The notes: generated by a model from the letters alone, not told the origin. A stretch of 64,000 nt of DNA from Desulfofustis limnaeus (GCF_023169885.1 NZ_AP025516.1:496001-560000), one strand, 5' to 3'. Shown: positions 26,122 to 44,589, counted from the stretch's first letter. Numbers and translations are program-made.

Positions 26122-26197
26122 AGGCCAGTAGCTCGAATGGTAGAGCACCGGACTCCAAATCCGGGGGCTGGGGGTTCGAATCCCTCCTGGCCTGCCA
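26122..26197 (+). tRNA. tRNA-Trp (anticodon CCA)
   Basis: 76 bases with encoded CCA. Acceptor AGGCCAG/CTGGCCT, anticodon stem CCGGA/TCCGG around CTCCAAA (anticodon CCA). Lies between rpmG and secE. Confidence 0.96.
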
Positions 26198-26233
26198 TTG
26201 GCAGTGACGCCACTTTTACAAGGAAGACCAACA

Positions 26234-26479
26234 ATGGCGGCGAAAGCGAAGGACAGCAAGAGTACGGGCGAAGGTAAAGAACCTTCTCCGTTCTCCCCCG
26301 CACAGATAAAAAAATTTGTCGGGGAGGTTCAGGCTGAATTCACCAAAATTGTCTGGCCCGACAAGAAAGTCACTGCCGGGCTTACCGGTATGGTAATTTT
26401 ACTGGCCCTTGTCGTTTCTGCGTATCTCGGCACAGTGGATGTCGTATTGGGTAAATTAATTTCGACTATACTACGCTAA
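26234..26479 (+). CDS. secE: Preprotein translocase subunit SecE
   Basis: An 81-residue small subunit that clamps SecY in the inner membrane. The amphipathic stretch FVGEVQAEFTKIVWPDKKVT precedes one membrane helix at about residues 51-72 (VILLALVVSAYLGTVDVVLG). The N-terminal ~25 residues are polar. The ATG at 26234 was chosen over an in-frame upstream start at 26198 that abuts the tRNA. Partner secY lies at 52322. Confidence 0.94.
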   Translation: MAAKAKDSKSTGEGKEPSPFSPAQIKKFVGEVQAEFTKIVWPDKKVTAGLTGMVILLALVVSAYLGTVDVVLGKLISTILR

Positions 26480-26575
26480 CCCGCGCCAGGAGAATGAACG
26501 AACGTCGCCAGGTAATCCTCGAGCAGTCCGGGGGACGTTGGTCTTTGCCTGTCCTCAAAAGAATACGGCACATAC

Positions 26576-27109
26576 ATGGCTAGACAATGGTACATACTGC
26601 AGGTTCACTCAGGATATGAGGAAAAAGTAAAAGCGACGCTTCAAGAGAGAATCACCAAGGAAGGTTTGGAAGATTACTTCGGTGAAATCCTCATCCCCAC
26701 CGAGCAGGTGGTGGAAATGATCAAGGGCTCGCGCAAGACTTCTTCCCGACGATTCTTTCCAGGGTATATGCTGGTCAGTATGGAGCTCAACGATACCACC
26801 TGGCATCTTATTCATCAGAATATGCCTCGAGTGGTTGGTTTTGTTGGTGATGATCTGAATCCGGCCCCATTATCCGATGAAGATGCCGGCAAGATTATCG
26901 GTAGAATTCAGGACGGTTCAGAGCGACCCCGGCCGAAAGTCGTTTTCGACATCGGCGAGACGGTACGGGTTATTGACGGTCCTTTCGCGAATTTTCAGGG
27001 AGTCGTGGACGAAGTCTTCCCGGAGAAAGGACGGGTCAGGGTCATGGTCTCTATTTTTGGCCGTGAGACTCCCGTCGAACTTGAGTTTGTTCAGGTTTCC
27101 AATACCTGA
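26576..27109 (+). CDS. nusG: Transcription termination/antitermination factor NusG
   Basis: Predicted 177-residue elongation factor that binds RNA polymerase and, through its KOW domain, Rho or S10. The NGN domain starts with ARQWYILQVHSGYEEKVK. FFPGYMLVSMELND is in the middle, and the C-terminal KOW motif reads GETVRVIDGPFANFQGVVDE. The ribosome site before the ATG is weak. Confidence 0.96.
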   Translation: MARQWYILQVHSGYEEKVKATLQERITKEGLEDYFGEILIPTEQVVEMIKGSRKTSSRRFFPGYMLVSMELNDTTWHLIHQNMPRVVGFVGDDLNPAPLSDEDAGKIIGRIQDGSERPRPKVVFDIGETVRVIDGPFANFQGVVDEVFPEKGRVRVMVSIFGRETPVELEFVQVSNT

Positions 27110-27181
27110 TTTCCCATCGATACCTTGCTTTTGCTAAGATGTCGGTGCAGGCGATACTTTCACTAGTGTTGGAGTAGAAAC

Positions 27182-27607
27182 ATGGCCAAGAAAATTACGG
27201 CATATATAAAATTGCAGATTCCCGCCGGTAAAGCAAACCCATCTCCGCCGGTCGGGCCGGCCCTGGGCCAGCATGGTGTGAACATCATGGAATTCTGCAA
27301 AGCATTCAATGCCAAAACCCAGTCGGTGGGGGATACCATTATCCCCGTCGTTATCACCGTCTATCAAGATCGCTCGTTTAGTTTTATTACCAAGACTCCT
27401 CCCGCTTCGGTACTGCTGTTCAAAGCTGCAAGCGTTGCAAAGGGCTCAGGAAATCCGAAAACCGAGCGTGTCGCCGAAATCAGTAGGGACAAGATACGAG
27501 AGATCGCCGAGTTAAAGATGCCGGATCTCAACGCTTATGATGTTGAAAGTGCGATGAAAATTATCGAGGGATCGGCTCGTAGCGCGGGCATCACGGTTGT
27601 TGATTGA
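27182..27607 (+). CDS. rplK: Ribosomal protein L11
   Basis: A 141-residue protein of the GTPase-associated centre. The N-terminal domain has the proline-rich [20 protein letters not shown], and the C-terminal domain binds the L11 region of 23S rRNA. Start with GGAG ten bases upstream. First of rplKAJL. Confidence 0.97.
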   Translation: MAKKITAYIKLQIPAGKANPSPPVGPALGQHGVNIMEFCKAFNAKTQSVGDTIIPVVITVYQDRSFSFITKTPPASVLLFKAASVAKGSGNPKTERVAEISRDKIREIAELKMPDLNAYDVESAMKIIEGSARSAGITVVD

Positions 27608-27687
27608 GGAATTATTTTTAAAAACTATTTCACTACGTACCACTGCCCATCAGCATCTCGTATGGGGACGTACAGTAGGAGGCTGTC

Positions 27688-28392
27688 ATGCCGAAACGTG
27701 GAAAAAAGTACCAGGACAAAGTAAAAAATATTAATAGATCAACTGTTTATGTGATCGAAGATGCGATCAAACAGATGATCGCATCGACCTATGCTGGCTT
27801 CGACGAGACCGTTGATATTGCCGTAAAACTGGGCGTCGATCCTCGCCATGCCGACCAGATGGTACGGTCTTCCGTGGTCTTGCCCCATGGGACCGGTAAG
27901 GTTACCCGCGTTCTTGTTTTTGCCAAAGGACCGAAAGAGGCCGAGGCGCGTGAGGCCGGGGCTGACTATGTCGGCGCTGACGATTTGGTGGAAAAGATCC
28001 AAGGCGGCTGGCTTGATTTTGATAAGACGGTAGCTACGCCGGATATGATGGGAACGGTCGGAAAGATCGGCCGTATCCTTGGTCCGCGCAACCTGATGCC
28101 GAACGCCAAGTTGGGTACGGTCACTTTTGACGTGGCTGCAGTCGTTAAAGATATCAAATCCGGTAAGGTTGATTTCCGTGTCGATAAAGCTGGTATCGTA
28201 CATGCCGGGATCGGCAAGGTATCATTCGGAGATCAAAAGATATACGAAAATGCTCTTGCCTTCATTGAACGGCTCATTCAACTGAAACCGTCCACGAGCA
28301 AGGGTGTGTATCTTCGTACAATCTCTTTGTCTTCCACGATGGGACCCGGATTCAAGGTAGATCCCCTGGATATCAGGACCAGGGTCAAATAG
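27688..28392 (+). CDS. rplA: Ribosomal protein L1
   Basis: A 234-residue L1-stalk protein; in many bacteria it represses its own mRNA. Family segments: [27 protein letters not shown], and [12 protein letters not shown] near the end. Strong AGGAGG site before the ATG. The unusually long gap to rplJ holds the L10 leader. Confidence 0.97.
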   Translation: MPKRGKKYQDKVKNINRSTVYVIEDAIKQMIASTYAGFDETVDIAVKLGVDPRHADQMVRSSVVLPHGTGKVTRVLVFAKGPKEAEAREAGADYVGADDLVEKIQGGWLDFDKTVATPDMMGTVGKIGRILGPRNLMPNAKLGTVTFDVAAVVKDIKSGKVDFRVDKAGIVHAGIGKVSFGDQKIYENALAFIERLIQLKPSTSKGVYLRTISLSSTMGPGFKVDPLDIRTRVK

Positions 28393-28404
28393 AAGTACGT
28401 TTCA

Positions 28405-28529
28405 CTGAAGTACCGACGCCTGACGTATGGCGTCGCAGAGTCGAAGACAGCAGGTACCTTGGTTTAATCGGCACCGCCGACCTGCCGAGACAGAAGCATG
28501 AATAGATGAGTTACTACCAGGTTTCATGC
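28405..28529 (+). promoter_or_regulatory. L10 leader (autoregulatory mRNA structure before rplJ)
   Basis: Between rplA and rplJ there is a hairpin GACGCC/GGCGTC (28415-28434). It is followed by the typical GAAGACAGCAGGT ... TTTAAT ... ACCTGCCGAGAC segments (28443-28490) in which CAGGT pairs with ACCTG. This matches the L10-leader that binds the L10-L7/L12 complex and represses rplJL translation. A further hairpin GCATGAA/TTCATGC follows (28496-28529). Confidence 0.75.
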
Positions 28530-28592
28530 TCAATACGTTGGTAACTGCTGTTTCTTCTAACCTGAAAACTCTTAATGTGGTAGGAGGGTCAT

Positions 28593-29114
28593 TTGAATCG
28601 TGATGAGAAAGCAGCAATAATCGCCGAATTGAATGAATCGTTCAATCGTGCGAAGTTTTCTGTCGTCGCGGACTATCGTGGTTTGAAGGTTACGCATCTG
28701 GAGAAGATTCGGCGTGAACTTCGAGGTTGCCAATCGGAGATCCGGATTGCCAAGAACACACTCCTGAAAAGAGCAGTTGCCGACACGTCCTGTGAATCCT
28801 TGCAAGATGATTTCACCGGAACTACAGCCATTATCACGGCCTATGACGATCCGGTCGCTCCGGCGAAGATCTTGGCCAAATGTGCTGAAGACTTTGATAA
28901 GTTTCAACTGCGCTCTGCTGTTTTGGAAGGAGAAAAGATCACCGCCGACAAAATTGTCGCGTTGTCCAAGCTGCCGTCCAAGGAAGTTTTGCTTGGACAG
29001 CTGCTGTCGGTGATGAACGGTGTTCCCACCGCTCTTGTCCGAGTACTATCCGGCGTACCGCGAACTTTTCTTTATGGTCTGCAGGCAATTAAAGAGAAAA
29101 AGGAACAGGCCTGA
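28593..29114 (+). CDS. rplJ: Ribosomal protein L10
   Basis: A 173-residue stalk base that carries L7/L12 dimers. It starts MNRDEKAAIIAELNESFNRA, as L10 proteins do, from a TTG codon; AGGAGG lies eight bases upstream and the only nearby ATG (28603) is out of frame. KNTLLKRAV is a family segment, and the C-terminal helix (GLQAIKEKKEQA) is the L12-binding part. Confidence 0.96.
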   Translation: MNRDEKAAIIAELNESFNRAKFSVVADYRGLKVTHLEKIRRELRGCQSEIRIAKNTLLKRAVADTSCESLQDDFTGTTAIITAYDDPVAPAKILAKCAEDFDKFQLRSAVLEGEKITADKIVALSKLPSKEVLLGQLLSVMNGVPTALVRVLSGVPRTFLYGLQAIKEKKEQA

Positions 29115-29168
29115 ACCGGGTGCTGTACCTAATGGTTAACCTTTTCTTTTACTTAAAGAGGATACACA

Positions 29169-29552
29169 ATGGCTGTTACTAAGGATGATGTAATTGAGTT
29201 TATTGCAAATATGAGCGTTCTCGAGCTTTCCGAACTGATCAAGGAACTCGAAGAGAAATTTGGAGTGTCTGCTGCCGCCCCGGTCGCCGTTGCTGCTGCC
29301 GGACCGGTTGCCGCAGATGCCGGTGCCGCTGCTGAAGAAAAAACCGAGTTTGATGTCATCCTGGCCAGTGCCGGCGATCAAAAGATCAAGGTCATCAAGG
29401 AAGTTCGCGCCGTAACCAGCCTTGGTCTGAAGGAGGCAAAAGAACTTGTTGAAGGTGCACCGCAGCCGCTGAAGGAAGGCGTCAGCAAGGATGAGGCCGC
29501 CGACATTAAAGCAAAAATCGAAGCAGTTGGCGGTACCGTAGAAATAAAGTAG
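29169..29552 (+). CDS. rplL: Ribosomal protein L7/L12
   Basis: A 127-residue acidic stalk protein that recruits translation GTPases. N-terminal dimerisation helices, an Ala/Val/Pro hinge at about 36-58, and a C-terminal domain with [20 protein letters not shown]. Followed by the attenuator-like region before rpoB. Confidence 0.97.
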   Translation: MAVTKDDVIEFIANMSVLELSELIKELEEKFGVSAAAPVAVAAAGPVAADAGAAAEEKTEFDVILASAGDQKIKVIKEVRAVTSLGLKEAKELVEGAPQPLKEGVSKDEAADIKAKIEAVGGTVEIK

Positions 29553-29567
29553 TAAATTCAAATCATT

Positions 29568-29596
29568 GGGCCGACCTATCGGTCCCGTTTTGTTTT
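29568..29596 (+). terminator. Attenuator between rplL and rpoB
   Basis: GGGCCGA (29568-29574) pairs with TCGGTCC (29579-29585, one wobble) around CCTA, followed by CGTTTTGTTTT. It resembles the partial terminator that separates ribosomal protein and polymerase genes in E. coli. The rest of the 395-base gap holds the next hairpin and a possible promoter. Confidence 0.6.
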
Positions 29597-29630
29597 CGAC
29601 ACGCTGCGCATGACGATGCGCGGCGTGTCG
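29597..29630. repeat. 15-bp hairpin before rpoB, possible RNase III site
   Basis: CGACACGC-T-GCGCAT and ATGCGC-G-GCGTGTCG pair over 15 positions (one wobble) with a GACG loop. It directly abuts the attenuator. No T-run follows, so processing by RNase III, as known for this junction in E. coli, is more likely than termination. Confidence 0.6.
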
Positions 29631-29909
29631 CATTTCGTGCTACACCCTTGTGTTTGGTAGAAAATTGCTTTAATCCCAATAGATTGACCTAGTCCTGGTG
29701 GTCGGCGCCACGACCCGGTCAACACCCTATCCAAGGATACTGAAATGCCCCTGACAAGCTCAGTGATTTTCATTTTTCTACCGGAATTTCAAAATTCTAA
29801 ACACCATATCCTGCCAATGCAGCAGTCCCGCACCTGGTTGGCTGCCGACGTATCGTATTGACCGACCACCGAGTCGGCTGAGACAGAGCGTATCTGCCTG
29901 TTATTGCAT

Positions 29910-29918
29910 TGCTATATT
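29910..29918 (+). promoter_or_regulatory. Possible extended -10 promoter of rpoBC
   Basis: TGCTATATT fits an extended -10 (TGn then TATATT), ending 29 bases before the rpoB ATG. No good -35 is present. A short TGTCT/AGACA repeat lies at 29921-29932. Confidence 0.35.
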
Positions 29919-29947
29919 ACTGTCTTTAGACAATCTCGAGGACACTT

Positions 29948-32900
29948 ATGGAACGAGTTAGAAAGCAATTTGCCAGCGCCAGTCGCATCCTGGAGCCGCC
30001 GCACCTGATTTCCATGCAGCGTAAATCCTACGAGCAGTTTCTCCAGCTCGAAGCCGATCCTGACAACCGCGAGGATATCGGACTGCAGGCCATCCTGAAG
30101 GAAATATTTCCGATCAACGATTTCAACGGCCTTTGCTCTCTCGAATTTGTCCGCTACAAGTTTGGTGAACCAAAATACACGGTCCATGAATGTCTTCAAC
30201 GGGGAATGACCTATGAGATTCCCCTGAAAATCGTTGTCCGGCTCATCACCTTTGACGTAGATGAGCAAACCGGCGTACAGACTATCCGCGACATCAAGGA
30301 ACAGGAGGTCTTTTTCGGTTCGTTACCGCTGATGACTGCCGATGGCGTTTACGTCGTTAATGGTACCGAGCGGGTCATTGTCTCCCAGTTGCAGCGCTCT
30401 CCGGGTCTTTTCTATACCCATGACCAAGGCAAGAGCCACGCCAGCGGCAAGTTGCTTTACTCCGCCAGGATCATCCCGGTCCGTGGTTCGTGGATAGATC
30501 TCGAATTTGATATCAAAGATATCCTTCACGTTCGCATCGATCGACGACGCAAGTTCCCGGTTACCTCGTTGCTCAAGGCACTTGGGTATTCCGGGCAGGA
30601 ATTGCTGGAGATGTTTTACCCCGTCAACACCATAAAAAAAGAAGGTGACAACTATTTTATCGAGTTCAAGGAAGAAACTGCCGTCGGCAGCCGACTCGAG
30701 TTTGATCTGATCGATCCTGCTGATGGTACGATTATCGGCAAGAAAGGCCGTAAGGTCTCCAAGGCGTTGTGCAAACGCATCGAGGAAGCGGGAATAGCTT
30801 TCTTACGTATCTCTGCCGAAGAACTGGTTGGACGGGTCATTTCCCACGACATCACGGAACCGGGCAGTGAGCAATTGCTCGTCACTCACAATACCGAAAT
30901 CTCTGAAACGGTGCTGGAGACGCTCGAGGGAGCGGGGATCAGTGAATTTCGTGTGCTCGGTATCGACGGGGTGAAATACTCCGATTCTTTCCGAAGGACG
31001 CTTGCTCTCGATAAAGTGAACACCACTGAAGAGGCCTTGATCGAGATCTACCGGCGTTTGCGGCCTTCCAGCCCGCCAACCCGTGAGGTGGCTGAGAGCT
31101 TTTTCAATAATTTGTTTTTTAACCCCGAACTCTACGACCTCTCTGAAGTAGGTCGCTACAAAATTAATGCCAAGCTGGGGCTGGAGATCGATATTAACCA
31201 GCGGGCATTGACCAAGGAGGATATCGTCGAGTCGATCAAATACCTGGTGCGTCTGAAGGACAGTCAAGGATCGGTAGACGATATCGATCATCTGGGCAAC
31301 CGCCGGGTGCGTACCGTCGGAGAATTGGTGGAAAATCAGTACCGCATGGGGCTCGTACGCATGGAACGAGCCATCAAGGAACGCATGACGCTCCAGGATA
31401 TCGAGACGTTGATGCCCCATGATCTGGTCAACCCCAAACCGATCTCTGCAGCTATCAAAGAATTCTTCGGAACCAGCCAGCTCTCGCAGTTTATGGACCA
31501 AACCAATCCGCTTTCCGAGGTGACCCATAAGCGACGTTTGAGTGCCCTCGGACCGGGAGGCCTGTCTCGAGAGCGTGCCGGTTTCGAGGTACGTGACGTT
31601 CACCCCACTCACTATGGGCGGATCTGTCCGGTTGAAACCCCTGAAGGACCCAATATCGGTCTGATTGTCTCCTTGGCCACCTATGCCCAGGTCAATCCCT
31701 ACGGATTCATCGAGACCCCCTATCGGAAAGTCAAGGACCGCATCGTCTACAACGACGACATCAGCTACCTCAGTGCGTTGCAGGAGCGGAATAATTTTAT
31801 CGCCCCGGCCCAGGTTCCGCTTGATGAAAAGAATCGTATCGTCCCCGACACCTTGATCGTCAGGGAAGACGGTGAAGTCATTATCGCCGAGGCGGATAAG
31901 GTGACGTACATGGACATCGCGCCCGACCAGCTGGTCAGCGTGGCCGCATCGCTGATTCCTTTTCTGGAAAATGACGATGCCAACCGGGCACTGATGGGCT
32001 CCAACATGCAACGGCAGGCGGTGCCGTTAATGAGAACTTCGGCGCCGCTGGTGGGAACTGGCATGGAACGCTATGTCGCTCGCGACTCCGGAGCCTGCCT
32101 GCTGGCAGCCGGATCCGGAGTTGTTGAGGAGGTTGACGCTAACCGTATCGTTGTCTGCTACGACGAGCCCGGTGTCGACGGTTATGAAACCGGGGTAGCC
32201 GTTTATCGTCTAGAGAAATATAAGAAATCGAATCAGAACACCTGCTTTAACCAAAAACCGTTGGTCCGGCCTGGAACCAGGGTCGACAAAGGGACGGTGC
32301 TGGCCGACGGACCGTCTTGTGATCATGGTGAGTTGGCACTGGGACGAAATGTGATGATCGCTTTCATGCCCTGGCGCGGGTTCAATTTCGAGGACTCGAT
32401 CCTGGTTAACGAACGGTTATTGAAAGAGGATGCGTTTACCTCGCTGCACATCGAGGTATTCGAAACCATGGCCCGGGATACCAAACTTGGTAAGGAAGAG
32501 ATCACCCGGGATATTCCCAACGTCAGTGAGGAGACACTGCGCAACCTCGACGAGTCGGGCATCGTCCGGATCGGCGCCGAGGTGAAGGCCGGTGACACCC
32601 TGGTCGGCAAGGTAACCCCGAAGGGGGAAACGGTGTTGTCCCCCGAGGAAAAATTGCTGCGTGCCATATTCGGAGAGAAAGCCCAGGATGTCAAAGACTC
32701 CTCGCTGCGAGTACCACCGGGCGTTGAGGGTGTGGTCATCGATGCGAAAGTGTTTTCCCGTAAAGGAGTGGACAAGGACGAACGTTCATTGATGATCGAA
32801 GACCTAGAGATCGAACGGCTCAATCAGGATAAGCTTGATGAGTTGGCCAGTCTGCGCCGCGCCGTGTGTCGCGAGGTCGGCAAGGTCATCGATGGCCGAA

Positions 32901-34030
32901 CGGTCAAGGAGGACGTCAAGACCAAGAGCGGCAAGACCCTGGTCAAACTGGGCAAGAAGTTTGAGGCGGAGATGGCTGAGGAGATCGGTTTCCAGGCCTT
33001 ACGTCAGCTCGATTTCTCCGAACGCGCCAAGTATATCGATCATATCGAGGAGATCTACGGCCGCTATGATCGCCAGGCACGTTTGATCAGCGAACGGTAT
33101 GACGGCATCATTGACCGCCTGAAAAAAGGCGACGATTTACCTCCCGGTGTGGTGAAGATGGTGAAAGTCTATGTCGCCACCAAGAGAAAACTATCGGTCG
33201 GCGACAAGATGGCCGGACGCCACGGCAACAAGGGCGTTGTGTCGTGTCTGCTCCCAGAGGAGGATATGCCCTACTTTGCCGACGGTACAACGGTCGATAT
33301 CGTGCTCAACCCGCTTGGTGTTCCGTCCCGTATGAACGTAGGCCAGGTGCTCGAGACCCATCTCGGTTATGCCGCCCGTCGCCTTGGCGAGCAGCTCGAG
33401 GTCTTTGCCCGGCGGCAGGCTGCCGGTGAGATCAAGAAGAAGCTGGTCCGGATCTACGCGCCGCAGGAATATGCCCAGATCGTCGACGGACGCACCGACG
33501 AAGAGGTTATTGAATGGGCCCGGGCCCACGCTCGCGGTCTGTTCATGTCCACGCCGGTGTTTGACGGGGCGGCGGAGACGAAGATTCGCAACCTGCTGGT
33601 GGAGGCTGGTGTCGACGAGGTCGGTCAAGCACAGCTCTATGACGGGTTGACCGGTGAGCCGTTTGCTAACCAGGTAACGGTGGGTGCCATGTACATGTTG
33701 AAACTACACCACCTGGTAGATAACAAGATTCATGCCCGATCCACCGGGCCCTACTCCCTGGTCACCCAGCAACCACTCGGAGGCAAGGCACAGTTCGGTG
33801 GGCAGCGGCTCGGTGAGATGGAGGTCTGGGCGATGGAAGCCTATGGCGCCGCCTATACCCTGAAGGAATTTTTAACCGCCAAATCGGACGATGTGGAGGG
33901 TCGGACCCAGATGTATGAACGTATCGTCAAAGGAGACAACTTCCTGACCACCGGTCTGCCGGAATCGTTCCATGTTCTGGTTAAGGAACTACAGGGATTG
34001 TGCCTGAATATGGAGCTTATCGAAGAATGA
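29948..34030 (+). CDS. rpoB: RNA polymerase beta subunit
   Basis: Predicted 1360-residue core subunit with all landmark regions. The rifampicin-binding pocket at about 506-560 reads [20 protein letters not shown] then [20 protein letters not shown], with the sensitive-type residues. The active-centre loop has RHGNKGVVS, and the C-terminal clamp part has [20 protein letters not shown]. Start with GAGGA nine bases upstream. Length is close to the E. coli protein (1342). Confidence 0.99.
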   Translation: MERVRKQFASASRILEPPHLISMQRKSYEQFLQLEADPDNREDIGLQAILKEIFPINDFNGLCSLEFVRYKFGEPKYTVHECLQRGMTYEIPLKIVVRLITFDVDEQTGVQTIRDIKEQEVFFGSLPLMTADGVYVVNGTERVIVSQLQRSPGLFYTHDQGKSHASGKLLYSARIIPVRGSWIDLEFDIKDILHVRIDRRRKFPVTSLLKALGYSGQELLEMFYPVNTIKKEGDNYFIEFKEETAVGSRLEFDLIDPADGTIIGKKGRKVSKALCKRIEEAGIAFLRISAEELVGRVISHDITEPGSEQLLVTHNTEISETVLETLEGAGISEFRVLGIDGVKYSDSFRRTLALDKVNTTEEALIEIYRRLRPSSPPTREVAESFFNNLFFNPELYDLSEVGRYKINAKLGLEIDINQRALTKEDIVESIKYLVRLKDSQGSVDDIDHLGNRRVRTVGELVENQYRMGLVRMERAIKERMTLQDIETLMPHDLVNPKPISAAIKEFFGTSQLSQFMDQTNPLSEVTHKRRLSALGPGGLSRERAGFEVRDVHPTHYGRICPVETPEGPNIGLIVSLATYAQVNPYGFIETPYRKVKDRIVYNDDISYLSALQERNNFIAPAQVPLDEKNRIVPDTLIVREDGEVIIAEADKVTYMDIAPDQLVSVAASLIPFLENDDANRALMGSNMQRQAVPLMRTSAPLVGTGMERYVARDSGACLLAAGSGVVEEVDANRIVVCYDEPGVDGYETGVAVYRLEKYKKSNQNTCFNQKPLVRPGTRVDKGTVLADGPSCDHGELALGRNVMIAFMPWRGFNFEDSILVNERLLKEDAFTSLHIEVFETMARDTKLGKEEITRDIPNVSEETLRNLDESGIVRIGAEVKAGDTLVGKVTPKGETVLSPEEKLLRAIFGEKAQDVKDSSLRVPPGVEGVVIDAKVFSRKGVDKDERSLMIEDLEIERLNQDKLDELASLRRAVCREVGKVIDGRTVKEDVKTKSGKTLVKLGKKFEAEMAEEIGFQALRQLDFSERAKYIDHIEEIYGRYDRQARLISERYDGIIDRLKKGDDLPPGVVKMVKVYVATKRKLSVGDKMAGRHGNKGVVSCLLPEEDMPYFADGTTVDIVLNPLGVPSRMNVGQVLETHLGYAARRLGEQLEVFARRQAAGEIKKKLVRIYAPQEYAQIVDGRTDEEVIEWARAHARGLFMSTPVFDGAAETKIRNLLVEAGVDEVGQAQLYDGLTGEPFANQVTVGAMYMLKLHHLVDNKIHARSTGPYSLVTQQPLGGKAQFGGQRLGEMEVWAMEAYGAAYTLKEFLTAKSDDVEGRTQMYERIVKGDNFLTTGLPESFHVLVKELQGLCLNMELIEE

Positions 34031-34152
34031 GCGGTGCGGTTGCCTCCGTGCGGCAGGCCCTGAGTGTTCCGCCGGACAAGCCGTTGATGATGTCTCTTCA
34101 GAACCTGGATAGATGAGCCGGGTTCCCACACTTTTGAAGCAGAGGTGATCTC

Positions 34153-38205
<4,053 letters not shown>

Positions 38206-38232
38206 CAAAACCATGGCGGAGGCTTTTTGTCC

Positions 38233-38261
38233 TTGACACTGGTTTGCCACTGAGGTACATA
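38233..38261 (+). promoter_or_regulatory. Possible promoter of the str operon
   Basis: TTGACA at 38233-38238, a 17-base spacer, TACATA at 38256-38261, about 80 bases before rpsL. The -35 is consensus and the -10 is poor. A weak GACAAAA/TTTTGTC hairpin over the rpoC stop (38203-38231) may end rpoC transcripts. Confidence 0.5.
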
Positions 38262-38340
38262 TCATCGTTTGTGCTTCGTCCCTCTTTTTTCAGGGACCGG
38301 CATACGTTTTCAGATTAAAAGAAGAGGAGCGGTACAGGCA

Positions 38341-38712
38341 ATGCCTACAATTAACCAACTGGTACGCCACGGCAGGAAAAAGATCGCCAAAAAGACCAAC
38401 ACACCAGCTCTGAAGGGGTCTCCTCAGAAGCGCGGAGTTTGTGTCAGGGTATATACCACGACGCCGAAAAAACCGAACTCGGCCTTGCGTAAGGTCGCCA
38501 GGGTTCGTTTGACTAACGGTATCGAGGTGACGTCCTATATCCCCGGTATCGGTCATAACCTGCAGGAGCATTCGGTGGTGTTGATCCGGGGTGGTAGGGT
38601 CAAAGACCTCCCTGGTGTCCGCTATCATATTGTTCGCGGTACCTTGGATACGCTCGGTGTCTCCGACCGTCGCCAGGGACGCTCGAAGTACGGCGCCAAG
38701 AAGCCGTCCTGA
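38341..38712 (+). CDS. rpsL: Ribosomal protein S12
   Basis: A 123-residue decoding-centre protein. It starts [14 protein letters not shown] and carries [11 protein letters not shown] with K43/K44 unchanged, so it should be streptomycin-sensitive at this site. GAGGAG lies upstream; an in-frame extension to 38269 has no support. First gene of the str operon. Confidence 0.98.
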   Translation: MPTINQLVRHGRKKIAKKTNTPALKGSPQKRGVCVRVYTTTPKKPNSALRKVARVRLTNGIEVTSYIPGIGHNLQEHSVVLIRGGRVKDLPGVRYHIVRGTLDTLGVSDRRQGRSKYGAKKPS

Positions 38713-38740
38713 TAAAGGGCCTCGACAGGAGAAGAAAGGT

Positions 38741-39214
38741 ATGTCTCGGAGAAAAGGTGCGGAGAAACGGACCATTGAGCCGGATCCGCGTTATGCTAAC
38801 ATCTTGGTTGCCAAATTCACCAATGGGCTAATGGAGCGTGGCAAAAAGAGTCTGGCCCGGCGCATCTTCTACGATGCCATGGATATTGTCAGCTCAAAGC
38901 TGCCCGACGAAGAGCCCATGGCCATTTTCGAACAGGCCATGGAGAATGTTCGACCCCGCGTTGAGGTCAAGTCGCGACGGGTCGGTGGTGCGACCTACCA
39001 GGTGCCGATGGAGGTCCGTCAGACTCGACGCAATGCGCTGGCGATTCGCTGGATCATCAATTTTGCCCAGTCTCGATCGGGGAAATCCATGTCGGAGAAA
39101 CTGGCCGCTGAATTACTCGACGCTTACAACGAGCGTGGTGCCGCCGTTAAGAAGAAGGACGATACGCACCGTATGGCTGAGGCAAACAAGGCCTTTGCTC
39201 ATTATCGCTGGTAG
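38741..39214 (+). CDS. rpsG: Ribosomal protein S7
   Basis: A 157-residue protein that nucleates the 30S head and, in E. coli, represses the str operon. It starts [30 protein letters not shown] and [11 protein letters not shown]-type segments (here [15 protein letters not shown]) are present. Start 28 bases after rpsL with AGGAGAAGAAAGGT. Confidence 0.98.
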   Translation: MSRRKGAEKRTIEPDPRYANILVAKFTNGLMERGKKSLARRIFYDAMDIVSSKLPDEEPMAIFEQAMENVRPRVEVKSRRVGGATYQVPMEVRQTRRNALAIRWIINFAQSRSGKSMSEKLAAELLDAYNERGAAVKKKDDTHRMAEANKAFAHYRW

Positions 39215-39282
39215 TTGAGAGGTACAGTCTTTGCGCGGGTCAGGAGCTGGAGTCAGCCAAGGAAAACAACTGAGGTTTGGTG

Positions 39283-41358
<2,076 letters not shown>

Positions 41359-41384
41359 ATCCATCAGCACTTCGAGGAAAGACG

Positions 41385-42575
<1,191 letters not shown>

Positions 42576-42587
42576 GGGTAGATCCCC

Positions 42588-42902
42588 ATGATACCGACCG
42601 AAAAGATTCGCATTCGACTCAAGGCTTACGATCACAAGCTGCTCGACCAGTCGACCCATGAAATAGTGGATACGGCCCGCCGTACCGGATCGGCGGTGGT
42701 CGGTCCCATTCCGCTGCCGACTTCGGTTAAGAAGATTTGTATTCTTCGCTCACCGCATGTGGACAAAAAATCTCGGGAGCAGTTCGAGATGAGGACCCAT
42801 CGACGGCTCCTCGATATTCTTGAACCGACCCAGCAGACTATAGATCTGTTGATGAAACTGGAACTCTCGGCAGGTGTGGATGTTGAGATAAAGCTTCCGT
42901 AG
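42588..42902 (+). CDS. rpsJ: Ribosomal protein S10 / NusE
   Basis: A 104-residue 30S protein that also works with NusB in antitermination. [20 protein letters not shown] at the start and [20 protein letters not shown] in the loop region. Only 12 bases after tuf, so the str and S10 operons are fused here. Confidence 0.98.
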   Translation: MIPTEKIRIRLKAYDHKLLDQSTHEIVDTARRTGSAVVGPIPLPTSVKKICILRSPHVDKKSREQFEMRTHRRLLDILEPTQQTIDLLMKLELSAGVDVEIKLP

Positions 42903-42944
42903 TCAGCAGGAAACGTTAAGCATAGAGAAGCATCGGGTACGATT

Positions 42945-43574
42945 ATGCCAAAGACAATGGGTATATTGGGCAAAAAACTCGGAATGACCCGCGTCTATAA
43001 CGAGTTGGGGGTGGCGATTCCGGTGACGGTGGTGCAGGCCGGTCCATGTACGGTTCTGCAGATCAAGACAACTGCCAAGGATGGTTACAATGCCATTCAG
43101 GTGGGCTTCGAACCGAAAAAGGTAAACCGCGTCAACAAACCGGAAGCCGGGCACTGCAAAGCAGCAGGCGCTGACGGATTCTATCACATCCGGGAATTTC
43201 ACGTGAATGACCCGGAAGCCTATCAGGTTGGGCAGCAGGTTTCTCTTGATACCGTTGTGAAAATCGGCGATGTCGTCGATGTTCAGGGAAAAAGCAAAGG
43301 CCGCGGTTTTCAGGGCGTCGTCAAGCGGCATGGTTTCAAGGGAGGGCGTGATACCCACGGATCGATGTTTCACCGTGCCCCCGGCTCCATCGGCTGTAGC
43401 GCCTGGCCGAGTCGGGTTATCAAGGGTAAACGGTTGCCCGGACGGATGGGCAACGAGACGATCCTGAAAAAAAGCCTGAAAGTAATTGATGTGCGACCTG
43501 ACGATCATGTCGTCCTGCTGAAGGGATCCGTCCCCGGAGCCAAGAACGGTCTATTGAAAATATTTTCCCGATAA
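42945..43574 (+). CDS. rplC: Ribosomal protein L3
   Basis: A 209-residue early-assembly 50S protein. [20 protein letters not shown] at the start; [20 protein letters not shown] is the loop reaching toward the peptidyl-transferase centre, and the glutamine usually methylated by PrmB falls in this region. Confidence 0.98.
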   Translation: MPKTMGILGKKLGMTRVYNELGVAIPVTVVQAGPCTVLQIKTTAKDGYNAIQVGFEPKKVNRVNKPEAGHCKAAGADGFYHIREFHVNDPEAYQVGQQVSLDTVVKIGDVVDVQGKSKGRGFQGVVKRHGFKGGRDTHGSMFHRAPGSIGCSAWPSRVIKGKRLPGRMGNETILKKSLKVIDVRPDDHVVLLKGSVPGAKNGLLKIFSR

Positions 43575-43604
43575 GGCACCAATGACCGGCTCAAGGAGAA
43601 GATA

Positions 43605-44228
43605 ATGTCTACGGTAGAAGTCAAAAATATCAAAAACGAGAAGGTTGGCGAGATCGAGTTGAACGACCTGATCTTCAATCGCCAGGTCAAACCATACCTC
43701 TTGCACGATGTGGTGCGTATGCAACGTGCTGCCAAACGTGCCGGAACCGCCAGTACCAAAGGACGGGGCGACGTGAAAGGCAGCAGCTCAAAACCGTGGC
43801 GCCAGAAAGGAACCGGTCGCGCCCGTGCTGGTAACAAGCGTTCTCCGTTGTGGCGCGGCGGCGGTGTGGTTCATGGCCCGAAACCGCGAGATTTCAGTTT
43901 CAAATTGAATCGCAAAGTAAAGCAGCAAGCCGTATCCATGGCCATGTCTGCCCGTTTCCAGGAAGGAAATCTGGTGGTTCTCGATCGCTTCACCATGGAA
44001 GCAATCAAGACCAAGGACTTCGTCACCATCATGAATGTCCTGCAACTTGAAAACGCGTTGATCGTTATTGACGGTGACAACGAGAATCTCAGCAAATCCT
44101 CGCGCAACGTGCCTGGATACAAAGTCATGAAAACTGATGGTGTGAATGTCTACGATATTCTGCTGCATGACAAGCTGGTTCTTCTGCAGCCTGCCATCTC
44201 GAGCCTGGAAGAGAGGTTAACGGCATGA
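43605..44228 (+). CDS. rplD: Ribosomal protein L4
   Basis: A 207-residue 50S protein lining the exit tunnel; in E. coli it also represses the S10 operon. The tunnel loop reads SSSKPWRQKGTGRARAGNKR then SPLWRGGGVVHGP. Strong AAGGAGAAG site. Its stop overlaps the rplW start (ATGA). Confidence 0.97.
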   Translation: MSTVEVKNIKNEKVGEIELNDLIFNRQVKPYLLHDVVRMQRAAKRAGTASTKGRGDVKGSSSKPWRQKGTGRARAGNKRSPLWRGGGVVHGPKPRDFSFKLNRKVKQQAVSMAMSARFQEGNLVVLDRFTMEAIKTKDFVTIMNVLQLENALIVIDGDNENLSKSSRNVPGYKVMKTDGVNVYDILLHDKLVLLQPAISSLEERLTA

Positions 44229-44512
44229 AAAACATCTACACTATTCTGAAAGGACCCTGTCTGACGGAAAAGGCCAACCTCCAACAAGAGTTCGGCAACA
44301 AGGTGGTGTTCAAGGTCCACCCCGATGCGAACAAAATAGAAATCCGCAAGGCCGTAGAAGCGATGTTCAAGGTGAAGGTGCGGGATATCAAGACGGTGTC
44401 CATGCCCGGCAAGCAGAAACGGGTCGGTAAATACCTGGGCCGTACCCAGGACTGGAAGAAAGCCTATGTCACCTTGTCGGAAGGCGAAATCAACTTTGTT
44501 GACGAACTGTAG
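44225..44512 (+). CDS. rplW: Ribosomal protein L23
   Basis: A 95-residue protein at the tunnel exit, docking site for trigger factor and SRP. LKGPCLTEKANL and FKVHPDANKIEIRKAVEAMF are typical. Translationally coupled to rplD by a four-base overlap. Confidence 0.97.
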   Translation: MKNIYTILKGPCLTEKANLQQEFGNKVVFKVHPDANKIEIRKAVEAMFKVKVRDIKTVSMPGKQKRVGKYLGRTQDWKKAYVTLSEGEINFVDEL

Positions 44513-44589
44513 TCGAAACGGCATGCCGCGACTCGGCGACCGTTAAAACGAGCTAGCCAACGCAAATATGATGGAGCGATTGGGAAATC

